Origin: an uncultured Bacilli bacterium
GTDB lineage: Bacteria; Bacillota_I; Bacilli_A; RFN20; CAG-631
Direction of reading: 5' to 3'
Assembly: GCA_934202505.1 (NCBI GenBank)
Contig: CAKPXW010000021.1
Location: 1 to 20,638 of the forward strand
Length of the DNA: 20,638 nt
Under the pieces are notes generated by a model that was not told the origin of the DNA, searched no databases, and worked only from the letters and a program-made list of their open reading frames with translations. Positions 1 through 8,075 of this stretch are shown here, one piece after another. How positions within the stretch are numbered: position 1 is the first letter of the stretch; the number at the start of each line of letters is the position of its first letter. Made by a program: the position numbers and the translations under genes.

Positions 1-830
1 AAAGCAATAGCATTATTTATACCAGCTTTATACAAAGCTATTGTATCCATATATCCTTCACATATATATACTTTTTTTTCTTTTTTTATATATTCTAAGG
101 CTTTAGCATAATGATATAAAGTATTGCCTTTTACAAATATTGGTGTTTCTGGTGAATTTACATATTTTGCCATATCAACCTTTGCAATGATTCTTCCTGA
201 AAAAGCCACCACTTTTCCTTCTAAAGAAGTTATTGGGAAAATAAGTCTTGAAGAAAATCTATCAATTAATTTTCCATTTTCTTCAAGAGCAATACCACTA
301 CGGTAAATATCCTCTTTGCTATATCCTTTCATTAATAAAAATTTAATAACGCTTTCGGAGTCAAAAGAGTATCCTATTTCAAATTCTTTAATAATATCAT
401 CTGTTAAGTTTCTATTTTTACAATAATCTATTGCTTCTTTACAAGCTTTTAAATTATTCATATAAAACATTTTTGCATCTTGTAAGATATTATATAGAAC
501 CTGAATTTGAGGAGCTACCACTTCAGTTACTTTTTCTTTTACTTTAAAGTCAATGCCAACCATGTCAGCAACTTCTTTAACAGCCTTCATATAAGGAATC
601 TTTTTATATTTTTGTAAAAATGTAAAAACATTTCCTCCTTCATTACAAACAAAACACTTAAATATTTGTTTATCTTGACTTATAGATAGTGATGGATTTG
701 TATCATCATGAAAAGGACAAATTGCATAATAACCTTTGCCCTTATGAATGACATTGATATATCTTGAAATTACATCAACTATGTCCGCTCTTTCTCTTAT
801 TTCATTGATTTGATTTGTTAAGTTGTCCAT
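1..830 (-). CDS. dnaG: DNA primase DnaG, N-terminal part (truncated by window edge)
   Basis: Primase makes the RNA primers for lagging-strand DNA synthesis at the replication fork. Read on the minus strand from ATG at 830-828, the frame stays open to position 1, giving about 276 residues. An N-terminal CHC2-type zinc finger is visible, with CPFH around residues 38-41 and CFVC about 18 residues further on. The primase core follows. The TOPRIM domain begins near the left edge with VYICEGYMDTIAL, whose Glu is the metal-binding acidic residue of the family. The start is supported by GAGGT six bases upstream of the ATG. It lies 16 bases downstream of glyQS on the same strand, so the two are almost certainly cotranscribed. 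The remaining TOPRIM and the helicase-binding C-terminus lie outside the window. No frameshift is seen. Confidence 0.95.
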   Translation of the reverse strand, partial: MDNLTNQINEIRERADIVDVISRYINVIHKGKGYYAICPFHDDTNPSLSISQDKQIFKCFVCNEGGNVFTFLQKYKKIPYMKAVKEVADMVGIDFKVKEKVTEVVAPQIQVLYNILQDAKMFYMNNLKACKEAIDYCKNRNLTDDIIKEFEIGYSFDSESVIKFLLMKGYSKEDIYRSGIALEENGKLIDRFSSRLIFPITSLEGKVVAFSGRIIAKVDMAKYVNSPETPIFVKGNTLYHYAKALEYIKKEKKVYICEGYMDTIALYKAGINNAIA

Positions 831-846
831 CAATTACCTCAATTTT

Positions 847-2223
847 TTATAATTTTATTTGTTTTGAAATAAAGTTTGCAACTTCTTCAATTGCAATTCT
901 TTCTTGTTGCATTGTGTCACGATTTCTAATTGTTACACAATTATCAGTTAACGTATCAAAATCAACTGTTACGCAATATGGTGTTCCAATAGCATCTTGA
1001 CGACGATATCTTTTACCAATTGAGCCAGCTTCATCATAATCGCATTCAAAATCTTTAACTAAATTTTTATATATTTCATCTGCTTTAGTTGATAATTGTT
1101 TTGAAAGTGGTAAAACAGCTACTTTAAAAGGCGCTAGTGCAGGATGTAAATGTAATACTACTCTTGTATCTTTTTCATTAATAGTTTCTTCTTCATATGC
1201 ATCACATAAAATAGCAAGCATTAATCTATCTACACCAACTGATGGTTCAATAACATAAGGGATATATTTTTCATTTGTTTCTGGATCTAAATATTCCATT
1301 GATTCACCTGAATATTGTTGATGTTTTCCAAGATCATAATCACTACGATGAGCTATTCCCCATAATTCCTCATAAGTATCTGCAAATGGGAAATTATATA
1401 AAATATCACATGTTGCTTTTGAATAGTGGGCTAGTTCTTCCTTCGCATATTCAATATATTTTAAATTATCTTTTCTTATTCCAAGAGAAAGAAGGAAATC
1501 CATGCAATATTTTTTGAAAAATTCATACCATTCCATATCTGTTCCTGGCTTGCAGAAAAATTCAAGTTCCATTTGTTCAAATTCACGAGTTCTAAAAATA
1601 AAGTTACCTGGAGTTATTTCATTTCTAAATGCTTTTCCAATTTGTCCAATTCCAAATGGAATCTTTTTTCTTGATGTTCTTTGAACATTTTTAAAATTAA
1701 TAAAAATTCCTTGTGCTGTTTCTGGTCTTAAATATGCTTGAGACTTTGCATCTTCAACAACACCAATTGATGTCTTAAACATTAATTGGAAATTTCTAAT
1801 ATTTGTGTATTCTTTATGTCCACACTTTGGACAAGGCACATTAGTATTGATATATGTTTCAAGTTCTTCATTTGACATTACTGATGCCTTAACTGAACTA
1901 TCAAATCCTTCAATTAACTTATCAGCTCTGTATCTACTTTTGCAATATTTACAATCGATTAGAGGATCAGAAAAAGTTGCAACATGGCCTGATGCTTCCC
2001 AAACCTTTGGATTTAAAATAATTGCTGAATCAAGGCCTACAATATTTTTATTTTCAGTAACGAATTTTTTCCACCAAGCTTGCTTAATATTGTTTTTTAA
2101 TGTAACGCCTAAAGGTCCATAATCCCAACTATTTGCAAGGCCTCCATAAATTTCACTACCCGGAAAAACAAAGCCTGTTGTTTTTACATGATTAACAATT
2201 TTATCAAATTGTTCTTTTGCCAT
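847..2223 (-). CDS. glyQS: Glycine--tRNA ligase, single-chain (alpha2) type
   Basis: Class II aminoacyl-tRNA synthetase that charges tRNA-Gly in the cytoplasm. The 458-residue length fits the homodimeric type, not the separate alpha/beta subunits of many bacteria. A four-cysteine zinc-binding insertion is visible (C91, C94, C131, C134). Class II motif 2 surrounds FRNEITP and FRTREFEQMELEFF (about residues 199-223), and motif 3 is PSVGVDRL. The C-terminal anticodon-binding domain begins at about FKVAVLPL. The ATG is preceded by GTGGAGGGATATTT, an excellent Shine-Dalgarno site. It heads a short operon with dnaG, a conserved low-GC Firmicutes arrangement. The 5' leader is only about 20 bases, so no T-box can be present. 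Function is secure. Confidence 0.97.
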   Translation of the reverse strand: MAKEQFDKIVNHVKTTGFVFPGSEIYGGLANSWDYGPLGVTLKNNIKQAWWKKFVTENKNIVGLDSAIILNPKVWEASGHVATFSDPLIDCKYCKSRYRADKLIEGFDSSVKASVMSNEELETYINTNVPCPKCGHKEYTNIRNFQLMFKTSIGVVEDAKSQAYLRPETAQGIFINFKNVQRTSRKKIPFGIGQIGKAFRNEITPGNFIFRTREFEQMELEFFCKPGTDMEWYEFFKKYCMDFLLSLGIRKDNLKYIEYAKEELAHYSKATCDILYNFPFADTYEELWGIAHRSDYDLGKHQQYSGESMEYLDPETNEKYIPYVIEPSVGVDRLMLAILCDAYEEETINEKDTRVVLHLHPALAPFKVAVLPLSKQLSTKADEIYKNLVKDFECDYDEAGSIGKRYRRQDAIGTPYCVTVDFDTLTDNCVTIRNRDTMQQERIAIEEVANFISKQIKL

Positions 2224-2248
2224 AAATATCCCTCCACTTCAAAGTCAT

Positions 2249-2277
2249 ATTATAAAATATTTTTTATAATATTGCAA
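2249..2277 (-). promoter_or_regulatory. Sigma-A promoter of glyQS-dnaG
   Basis: On the minus strand TTGCAA (2277-2272) is followed after exactly 17 bases by a perfect TATAAT (2254-2249). Transcription would begin near 2242, about 20 bases before the glyQS start and just upstream of its ribosome binding site. This is the best-scoring promoter I see in the window. Confidence 0.75.
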
Positions 2278-2402
2278 GTTAAATCTAGTCTTTACATGGT
2301 TCAAGAATATATCTTTTCACTTTTACTTGGCAAAAATTTTTATATGTTAAATTTTGTTTTATAAATAGTGATAAAAATATATTTATTTTTCATATCAAAA
2401 AA

Positions 2403-2411
2403 TGCTATAAT
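2403..2411 (+). promoter_or_regulatory. Extended -10 promoter of galE-typA
   Basis: TGCTATAAT (TG at 2403-2404, TATAAT at 2406-2411) is a perfect extended -10 element, 27 bases before the galE ATG. No convincing -35 hexamer exists at the expected distance (the region reads TTTATT-like), which is acceptable for an extended -10 promoter. It is divergent from the glyQS promoter. The roughly 110 bases between the two show nothing else I can name. Confidence 0.6.
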
Positions 2412-2438
2412 ATGTGGTCGTAAAGAGGTGGTAATGCT

Positions 2439-3458
2439 ATGAATATTCTTGTGGCTGGTGGGGCTGGTTATATTGGCTCTCACACAATGGTAGAATTAAT
2501 TAATGCTGGACATGATGTAATATGTGCTGATAATTTATTGAATTCAAAATATGAATCTGTAAAAAGAGTGGAAAAAATTACAAATCATAAAATAAAATTT
2601 TATAAAGTTGATTTTTGTAATTATGAAGATGCAAAACAACTATTTATCGAAAATAAAATCGATGGAATTATCCATTTTGCAGGTTTAAAATGTGTTCCAG
2701 AATCTATTACTGTACCATTGAAATATTACCAAAACAATTTGATTTCAACTTTAAACATTTTGCAGTTAATGCAAGAATTTAATGTTAGAAATTTAGTTTT
2801 TTCATCTAGTGCTACTGTTTATGGAAAGCCTGATACATTGCCAATTAATGAAAATTGTCATACTGGAAACACAACAAATCCCTATGGAACAACAAAATTA
2901 ATGATTGAAAAAATATTGATGGATATTGCTGCATCTTGTCCTAACTATAATATTGCGATACTTAGATATTTTAATCCAGTTGGCGCTCATCCTTCTGGAT
3001 TAATCGGAGAGGATCCAAATGGTGTACCTAATAACCTTGTTCCTTTTGTTACTCAAGTTGCCATAGGACTTCGACCTTATATAAATGTTAATGGAAATGA
3101 TTATAACACTAAAGATGGCACTGGTGTTCGTGACTATATTCATGTCTGTGATTTAGCTTATGGACATGTTTTAGCAATCAATAAGTTAGCTACAAATTGT
3201 GGGCTTGTAATATATAACTTAGGCACTGGAATTGGCTATTCTGTTTTAGATATCATAAAGGCTTTTGATAAAGTTGTTGGTCATCCAATTCCTTATAAGA
3301 TTGTTCAAAGACGTCCTGGAGATATTGATGCTTGTTATGCCGATCCTGCAAAAGCCTTTAAAGAATTAGGATTTAAAACCAAATATACTCTTGAGGATAT
3401 GGCAAGAGATGCTTGGAACTGGCAAGTTAAAAATCCAAAAGGATATGAAGAAGATTAA
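2439..3458 (+). CDS. galE: UDP-glucose 4-epimerase
   Basis: Interconverts UDP-glucose and UDP-galactose (Leloir pathway and supply of galactosyl donors for envelope glycans) in the cytoplasm, using bound NAD. The 339-residue length is normal for the family. The N-terminal Rossmann fold has GGAGYIG at residues 7-13. The catalytic set is visible: Ser124 in SSSATVYG and the Tyr149-x3-Lys153 pair in YGTTK. The conserved RYFNPVGAH and GTGVRDYIHV stretches typical of GalE are present. The ATG follows AGAGGTGG at good spacing. It is 28 bases upstream of typA with a weak hairpin between them, so partial cotranscription is likely. No other galactose genes lie nearby, so a role in envelope sugar supply is as likely as catabolism (inference). 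Confidence 0.95.
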   Translation: MNILVAGGAGYIGSHTMVELINAGHDVICADNLLNSKYESVKRVEKITNHKIKFYKVDFCNYEDAKQLFIENKIDGIIHFAGLKCVPESITVPLKYYQNNLISTLNILQLMQEFNVRNLVFSSSATVYGKPDTLPINENCHTGNTTNPYGTTKLMIEKILMDIAASCPNYNIAILRYFNPVGAHPSGLIGEDPNGVPNNLVPFVTQVAIGLRPYINVNGNDYNTKDGTGVRDYIHVCDLAYGHVLAINKLATNCGLVIYNLGTGIGYSVLDIIKAFDKVVGHPIPYKIVQRRPGDIDACYADPAKAFKELGFKTKYTLEDMARDAWNWQVKNPKGYEED

Positions 3459-3471
3459 TTTCTTCTTTTTT
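3447..3471 (+). terminator. Weak intrinsic terminator or attenuator between galE and typA
   Basis: GAAGAA (3447-3452) pairs with TTCTTC (3460-3465) across a 7-base loop and is followed by six T (3466-3471). The stem is short and overlaps the end of galE. Partial termination, lowering typA expression from the galE promoter, is more plausible than a full stop, because typA has no clear promoter of its own in the 28-base gap. Confidence 0.35.
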
Positions 3472-3486
3472 AATGGGAGGTAGTTT

Positions 3487-5313
3487 ATGAATCAAAAAAT
3501 TATTAATATTGCAGTTATAGCCCATGTCGATGCTGGAAAATCAACACTAGTTGATGCATTTTTAAGACAAAGTCATGTTTTCCGTGATAATGAAGAGTTA
3601 GTTGACTGTGTTATGGATAGTAATGAACTTGAACGTGAAAGAGGAATTACTATATATTCTAAAAACTGTTCGGTAATGTATAAAGATATCAAAATTAATA
3701 TTGTTGATACTCCAGGGCATGCCGACTTTGCCAGTGAAATTGAAAGAATTATTAAAACTGTTGATAATGTTATATTATTAGTAGATGCAAGTGAAGGCCC
3801 TATGCCACAAACTAGATTTGTATTATCTAAAGCTCTAGAAATTGGCTTAAAGCCTATTTTACTTATTAATAAAATTGATAAAAAAGATGCAAGATGTTCT
3901 GAAGTAATTGATGAAGTATTCGAATTATTCTGCAATTTAAATGCTAATGATGAACAACTTGATTTTCCAGTTTTATATGGTATTGCTAAACAAGGAATTG
4001 TTAAAAAGCATTTAGAAGATGAAAGCAATTCTATCGAACCTTTATTTGAAGCAATACTTGAAAGAAATAACATCTATGATATATCAAAAAATGATTATCC
4101 TTTACAAATGCAAGTTTCTACTCTTGCTTATGATGATTATATCGGAAGACTTGGTATTGGAAGAGTATATCAAGGAAAATTAAAAGCTAACCAAGAAGTA
4201 AGTTATTGTAGGCAAGATGGTAAAATTGTAACTACTAAAATCGGTAAAATTTATCAATACATCGGAATAAAAAGAGTGGCTGTTGATGAAATATGCGCAG
4301 GTGATATTGCTGTGATATCTGGAATTCCTAGCATATCAATTGGCGAAACAATTTGTAATAAAGATAAGCCTTTACCTCTAGAATTAATTCAAATTGAAGA
4401 GCCTACTCTTTCTATGGATTTTTGTGTAAACACTTCACCTTTTGCTGGTAGAAGCGGAAAATTTTTAACAACTTTACAAATCAAAGCACGTCTTCTTAAA
4501 GAACTTGAAGTTAATGTTGGCATGAAAGTTGAAGATAATCCTACAACAGATAGCTTTAAAGTATCTGGTAGAGGAGAACTACATTTATCTGTTTTAATTG
4601 AAAAGATGCGCCGTGAAGGTTATGAGTTTGCAGTTTCTCGTCCAAGAGTAATTACACATACTGATGAAAATGGAAATGTTTTTGAACCTATGCAAAGAGT
4701 TACTGTTAATGTTATTGATATGTATGCTGGTAGAGTTATTCAAGCTTTTAATTTAAGAAAAGGTATTATGGAAGATATGGACTCTACTAATGGCTATACA
4801 AAAATAGTTTATGTTTTACCTTCAAGAGCTTTGATCGGCTATCGTCAAGAATTCACAAATGAAAGGCATGGTGAAGGAACTCTTTTAACACAATTTATTG
4901 GTTATGGTCCTTATGTTGGAGAACTTCCTCATCGTAGTAATGGCGTTATGGTGTCTCAAGAAACTGGCGTTACAATGGCATATTCTCTTCAATTTTTAGA
5001 AGATCGTGGGTATTTATTAGTACCTCCTTCTGTTGAAGTTTATGAAGGTCAAATCATTGGCGTTCACAACTTATCAAACGATTTAAGTGTAAATCCAATT
5101 AGAAATAAAAATCTTACTTCTGTAAGAAGTGCTGCTACAGATGTCGCTGTAAGCGTATCTCCTTGTAGAGTTTTAAAACTCGAAGAGGCACTTGAATTTA
5201 TTGAAGATGATGAATTAGTAGAAATTACTCCTGATGCGATAAGACTTAGAAAAAAACATCTATCAAAACTTGATAGACGTTTAGCTTATCGTGAAGAAAA
5301 CAAAAATCATTAA
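3487..5313 (+). CDS. typA: Translational GTPase TypA/BipA
   Basis: Ribosome-associated GTPase of the EF-G superfamily, involved in 50S assembly and stress or cold adaptation. The 608 residues match the family length. G motifs are visible: AHVDAGKST (12-20), the switch region ERERGIT, DTPGH (74-78, with the catalytic His78), and NKID (128-131). EF-G-like domains follow, including VSGRGELHLSVLIEKMRREG, and the TypA-specific C-terminal domain ends with ELVEITPDAIRLRKKHL. The P-loop differs from the usual TypA form HVDHGKTT: position 16 is Ala and 19 is Ser, closer to EF-G or TetM. The rest of the protein is clearly TypA. The ribosome binding site GGGAGGTAGTTT is strong. It is second in the galE transcript and its stop codon overlaps that of the convergent GH13 gene. 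Confidence 0.96.
   Translation: MNQKIINIAVIAHVDAGKSTLVDAFLRQSHVFRDNEELVDCVMDSNELERERGITIYSKNCSVMYKDIKINIVDTPGHADFASEIERIIKTVDNVILLVDASEGPMPQTRFVLSKALEIGLKPILLINKIDKKDARCSEVIDEVFELFCNLNANDEQLDFPVLYGIAKQGIVKKHLEDESNSIEPLFEAILERNNIYDISKNDYPLQMQVSTLAYDDYIGRLGIGRVYQGKLKANQEVSYCRQDGKIVTTKIGKIYQYIGIKRVAVDEICAGDIAVISGIPSISIGETICNKDKPLPLELIQIEEPTLSMDFCVNTSPFAGRSGKFLTTLQIKARLLKELEVNVGMKVEDNPTTDSFKVSGRGELHLSVLIEKMRREGYEFAVSRPRVITHTDENGNVFEPMQRVTVNVIDMYAGRVIQAFNLRKGIMEDMDSTNGYTKIVYVLPSRALIGYRQEFTNERHGEGTLLTQFIGYGPYVGELPHRSNGVMVSQETGVTMAYSLQFLEDRGYLLVPPSVEVYEGQIIGVHNLSNDLSVNPIRNKNLTSVRSAATDVAVSVSPCRVLKLEEALEFIEDDELVEITPDAIRLRKKHLSKLDRRLAYREENKNH
5250..5277 (-). terminator. Intrinsic terminator of the GH13 gene, antisense inside typA
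   Basis: Reading the minus strand, TCTATCAA (5277-5270) pairs with TTGATAGA (5266-5259) across a 3-base loop, then TG, then seven T (5256-5250). It lies 33 bases past the stop of the minus-strand GH13 gene. The same bases encode LSKLDR and a Lys-Lys in typA, so the element is dual-use. On the plus strand no T tract follows, so it should work only for the minus transcript. Confidence 0.6.
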
Positions 5314-6926
5314 TAGATATATACAAAAGCTTCATAAGGTTGCAATGTAATATTGCAATCTTTTATTTTTTTATCATAATTGCTAAGTAATATCTCTTTG
5401 ATTTTAAAAGGTAATGTAATATTTTCTACATATTTATTCATATTAGCAACGATACAAATATTATCTTTGCCAGTTCTTGTGTAAACATAGACATTTAAAT
5501 TATCTTTTAAATAATAATTAAAATCTCCATAAGTAAAAGTATCTTTATACTTTCCTTTCCTTAATGATAATAATTTTTTATAAAAATTTAAGATGGAATT
5601 TTCATCTTTTTGTTCTAAAGCAGCATTTATTTCTTTATAATTTTCATTTACTTTTAGCCATGTTTTACATCCTTTATTAAATCCAGCATTAACCTTATCA
5701 TCCCATTGCATTGGGGAACGGTTATTATCTCTTCCTTCTTGATTACAAGCATCCATAAATTCTTCATAAGTTAATAATTTCTTTTCAAGAACATATTCCT
5801 TATAAGCACCATGTATTTCTAAATCATCATATTCATTAATATCGGTGACATGAAGATTCAACATTCCAAGTTCTTGGCCTTGATAAATAAATGGAGTTCC
5901 TTTTAATAAATAATTATATAATGCTATACATTTTGCTGATTCTAAATAATAATTTTTAGGATCACCAAATCTATTTATACAACGGCCTAGATCATGATTT
6001 TCGACAACTAAAGCATTCCAAGAAATATTATTTAATCCTTCTTGGTATTTACTTAATGTGTCTTTAATAAATTTATGATTAATTGGAATTGGAGTAAATT
6101 TATACAAACGTGTTTTATCATTTGTTGAACTTGTACATTCAAATTGAAAAACCATTGATAATTCATGATTTTCAGGACGGGTAAAATCAATAGCTTTAGG
6201 TAAATCTCCCCAAGCTTCTCCAACTGTAACAGCATCATATTTTCCAAATGATTTTTCATTTAATGCTCGAACTTTTTGATGTAATGTTGGTCCATAATCT
6301 AAAATGTTTTTATCTATCTCTTTGCCAATTAAATGAATTACATCAAATCTTATTCCTCTAATTCCTTTTTCCATCCAAAAATTAATTACTTTGGTCATCT
6401 CCTCCAGTATTTTAGGATTTTCCCAATTTAAATCTGGCTGTCCAACCCCAAATTCATGGAAATAATATTGTTTAGTATTGCTATCATATTCCCACGCACT
6501 TCCTGAAAAACATGATTGCATATTAAAAAGTGGAGAATCTCTCCAAATATAATAATCCCTATATGGATTATCTTTACTTTTTTTAGATTCTTGAAACCAT
6601 TTATGTAAAGAAGATGTATGATTAGCTACAATGTCCATCATTATATACATATCTCTTTTTTTACATTCTTCTATTAGATTATCCATATCTTCCATAGTTC
6701 CAAATAATTCATTTATATCTAAATAATCAGATACATCATAACCATTGTCTTCCATTGGCGACTTAAAAAATGGAGTTAGCCATAAAATATCAACTCCAAG
6801 GTCTTTTAAATAATCCAATTTTTCAATTATTCCTTTGATATCTCCTATTCCATCATTATTGCTATCTTTAAAACTTTTAGGATATATTTGATATACTATC
6901 TTATCGTGCCACCATTTTTTTTCCAT
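5310..6926 (-). CDS. GH13 family alpha-glucosidase (oligo-1,6-glucosidase / trehalose-6-phosphate hydrolase type)
   Basis: Cytoplasmic glycoside hydrolase that would cleave short alpha-glucosides imported by the cell. The 538 residues and the start WWHDKIVYQIYPKSFKDSN are typical of GH13 subfamilies 29 and 31. The catalytic (beta/alpha)8 barrel shows DIVANHT (98-104), the nucleophile Asp195 in GIRFDVI, the acid/base Glu237 in VGEAWG, and the transition-state Asp312 in ENHDLGR. A C-terminal beta domain follows. There is no signal peptide. Substrate (isomaltose, maltodextrin or trehalose-6-phosphate) cannot be fixed from sequence alone, and no transporter is adjacent. The start is set by TAGGAGC just upstream. 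It lies 38 bases after the M15-like gene on the same strand, and its stop overlaps the typA stop by two bases. Confidence 0.9.
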   Translation of the reverse strand: MEKKWWHDKIVYQIYPKSFKDSNNDGIGDIKGIIEKLDYLKDLGVDILWLTPFFKSPMEDNGYDVSDYLDINELFGTMEDMDNLIEECKKRDMYIMMDIVANHTSSLHKWFQESKKSKDNPYRDYYIWRDSPLFNMQSCFSGSAWEYDSNTKQYYFHEFGVGQPDLNWENPKILEEMTKVINFWMEKGIRGIRFDVIHLIGKEIDKNILDYGPTLHQKVRALNEKSFGKYDAVTVGEAWGDLPKAIDFTRPENHELSMVFQFECTSSTNDKTRLYKFTPIPINHKFIKDTLSKYQEGLNNISWNALVVENHDLGRCINRFGDPKNYYLESAKCIALYNYLLKGTPFIYQGQELGMLNLHVTDINEYDDLEIHGAYKEYVLEKKLLTYEEFMDACNQEGRDNNRSPMQWDDKVNAGFNKGCKTWLKVNENYKEINAALEQKDENSILNFYKKLLSLRKGKYKDTFTYGDFNYYLKDNLNVYVYTRTGKDNICIVANMNKYVENITLPFKIKEILLSNYDKKIKDCNITLQPYEAFVYIY

Positions 6927-6956
6927 AATTGCTCCTACTATATTCTTAATAAATAA

Positions 6957-6985
6957 ATTATAATCTAAGAATAATATTTTGTATA
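6957..6985 (-). promoter_or_regulatory. Possible promoter of the GH13 gene
   Basis: On the minus strand TATACA (6985-6980, four matches to the -35 consensus) is followed after 17 bases by a perfect TATAAT (6962-6957). It overlaps the end of the upstream M15-like gene and would give a leader of about 23 bases. In such AT-rich DNA chance matches are common, so this is tentative. Confidence 0.35.
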
Positions 6986-7639
6986 CGAATTTTTGCCTTT
7001 CCCGTAAACTTTGGCAATAATTTTAGTCCATGTGTTACATCCAACTATTCCATCTGTTGACAAAGAATTTTTTCTTTGAAAAGATTTTACAGCGTTTAAT
7101 GTATCGTTACCAAAGATTCCATCAATGGCTATATTATACCCTAAATAAATTAAACAGTCTTGTAAAACCATCACATAAGTGCTTTTACTATTTTTCCTTA
7201 AAGTTGGAAAACCTGCACTACAAGCACTTTTTTTGTCTCTTCTATCAAAATGGACCCAAGATGGAGTTAAATTTATTGGTTCAACATAACTCCACACATT
7301 TAATTTTCTAGCCACATTATATAATTGTTTTCTTTTACTAACTGCCCATTTTTGACCACAATCAAAAGAAGTTCCTACATAATGCTGTGATTGCCTTGAA
7401 TGGCCCCCTTCAAAAATTCTTTTAAAAGCATACCCTACATATATTGCTCCGAAATGTTCTCTTGTTATATTAAATGCTTCCATTGTTTTTTTATTAGACC
7501 AAAGTATTGTTGATTTACTACTCCCTCTAAATTCTTTAAGAGTTAAAAACTTATATTTAATGTATGGCATTGGATCTGATAAATTACGATTATATCTTTC
7601 TATTATATTTTTATCTTCATTATAAATTAACACTATCAT
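6965..7639 (-). CDS. M15-type D-Ala-D-Ala carboxypeptidase-like protein with C-terminal peptidoglycan-binding domain
   Basis: Likely a zinc peptidase acting on peptidoglycan stem peptides. The N-terminal two thirds carry the M15 metal-ligand pattern: SQHYVGTSFD gives His86 and Asp93, and PSWVHFDRR gives His130. Residues about 155-208 form a PG_binding_1 repeat (VLQDCLIYLGY, DGIFGNDTLNAVKSFQ, DGIVGCNTW). The total of 224 residues is compact. The N-terminus (MIVLIYNEDKN) is not a signal peptide, which is odd for a wall enzyme. A spore-wall, lysis-dependent or endolysin-like route is possible (inference). The start follows GGTGGAATGTA. No convincing sigma-A promoter lies in the 85 bases to the divergent DUF2188 gene. 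Confidence 0.8.
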   Translation of the reverse strand: MIVLIYNEDKNIIERYNRNLSDPMPYIKYKFLTLKEFRGSSKSTILWSNKKTMEAFNITREHFGAIYVGYAFKRIFEGGHSRQSQHYVGTSFDCGQKWAVSKRKQLYNVARKLNVWSYVEPINLTPSWVHFDRRDKKSACSAGFPTLRKNSKSTYVMVLQDCLIYLGYNIAIDGIFGNDTLNAVKSFQRKNSLSTDGIVGCNTWTKIIAKVYGKGKNSYTKYYS

Positions 7640-7724
7640 TACATTCCACCAATATATGATATGTTTTCAAAGTATAGATTATTAAAAAGTTCATAAAATA
7701 AAATGGGATAATAGAAAGGAACCT

Positions 7725-7976
7725 ATGCGAAAATCAATTCATGTTACTTATCATAAAAATGATAAAATGTGGAATGTTTGTAATGGTTTAAAAGGATCTT
7801 GTGAAGGAAAATATCCAACCCAAAAAGAAGCCATCCAAGCAGGAAAGAAAGTTGCTATGGAAACATCTGCTGAATTTGTAATCCATGGTAAAGATGGAAA
7901 AATAAGGCAGTCTACTTCTTATGGAAATGATCCAGTAACACATTCAAGAAAAACATCTACACAAAAAAGAAGATAA
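7725..7976 (+). CDS. DUF2188 family small protein
   Basis: An 83-residue basic protein matching the DUF2188 pattern: N-terminal IHVTYHKNDKMWNV, a middle KEAIQAGKKVA helix, EFVIHGKDGKI, and the signature SYGNDP at residues 65-70, then a basic tail (HSRKTSTQKRR). The fold is an expected small beta-alpha-beta unit, and its function is unknown in all lineages I know of. The ATG follows AAAGGAACCT. It is monocistronic, closed by a strong terminator 11 bases after the stop. Family assignment is firm; function is not known. Confidence 0.85.
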   Translation: MRKSIHVTYHKNDKMWNVCNGLKGSCEGKYPTQKEAIQAGKKVAMETSAEFVIHGKDGKIRQSTSYGNDPVTHSRKTSTQKRR

Positions 7977-7987
7977 CTCCTTTTTTG

Positions 7988-8020
7988 CTAAGTAAACATT
8001 TATGTTACTTAGTTTTTTTT
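7988..8020 (+). terminator. Strong intrinsic terminator after DUF2188 gene
   Basis: CTAAGTAA plus ACAT (7988-7999) pairs with ATGT and TACTTAG (8002-8012), with one bulged A and a small loop, followed by eight T (8013-8020) and further T-rich sequence. It separates DUF2188 from the Tad-like operon. Confidence 0.85.
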
Positions 8021-8075
8021 TATTTTTTAAGACTTTTTTTGTGTTTTTACTATATATAAAATAGGAGGCAGTAAA

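Noticed and set aside
1805..2122. 105-codon plus-strand frame inside glyQS
   Set aside because: Antisense to the conserved N-terminal part of glycyl-tRNA synthetase; no ribosome binding site or recognisable protein.
2224..2438. T-box riboswitch upstream of glyQS, as found before many glycyl-tRNA synthetase genes
   Set aside because: The promoter lies only about 25-50 bases before the start codon, leaving a leader of about 20 bases, too short for a T-box; no T-box consensus is seen.
3573..4073. 166-codon open frame on the minus strand inside typA
   Set aside because: Antisense to conserved GTPase motifs of typA, no ribosome binding site, low-complexity Ser/Leu/Ile translation; an artefact of codon bias.
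7704..7712. TGGGATAAT as an extended -10 promoter for the DUF2188 gene
   Set aside because: The start point would fall inside the ribosome binding site and no -35 element is present.
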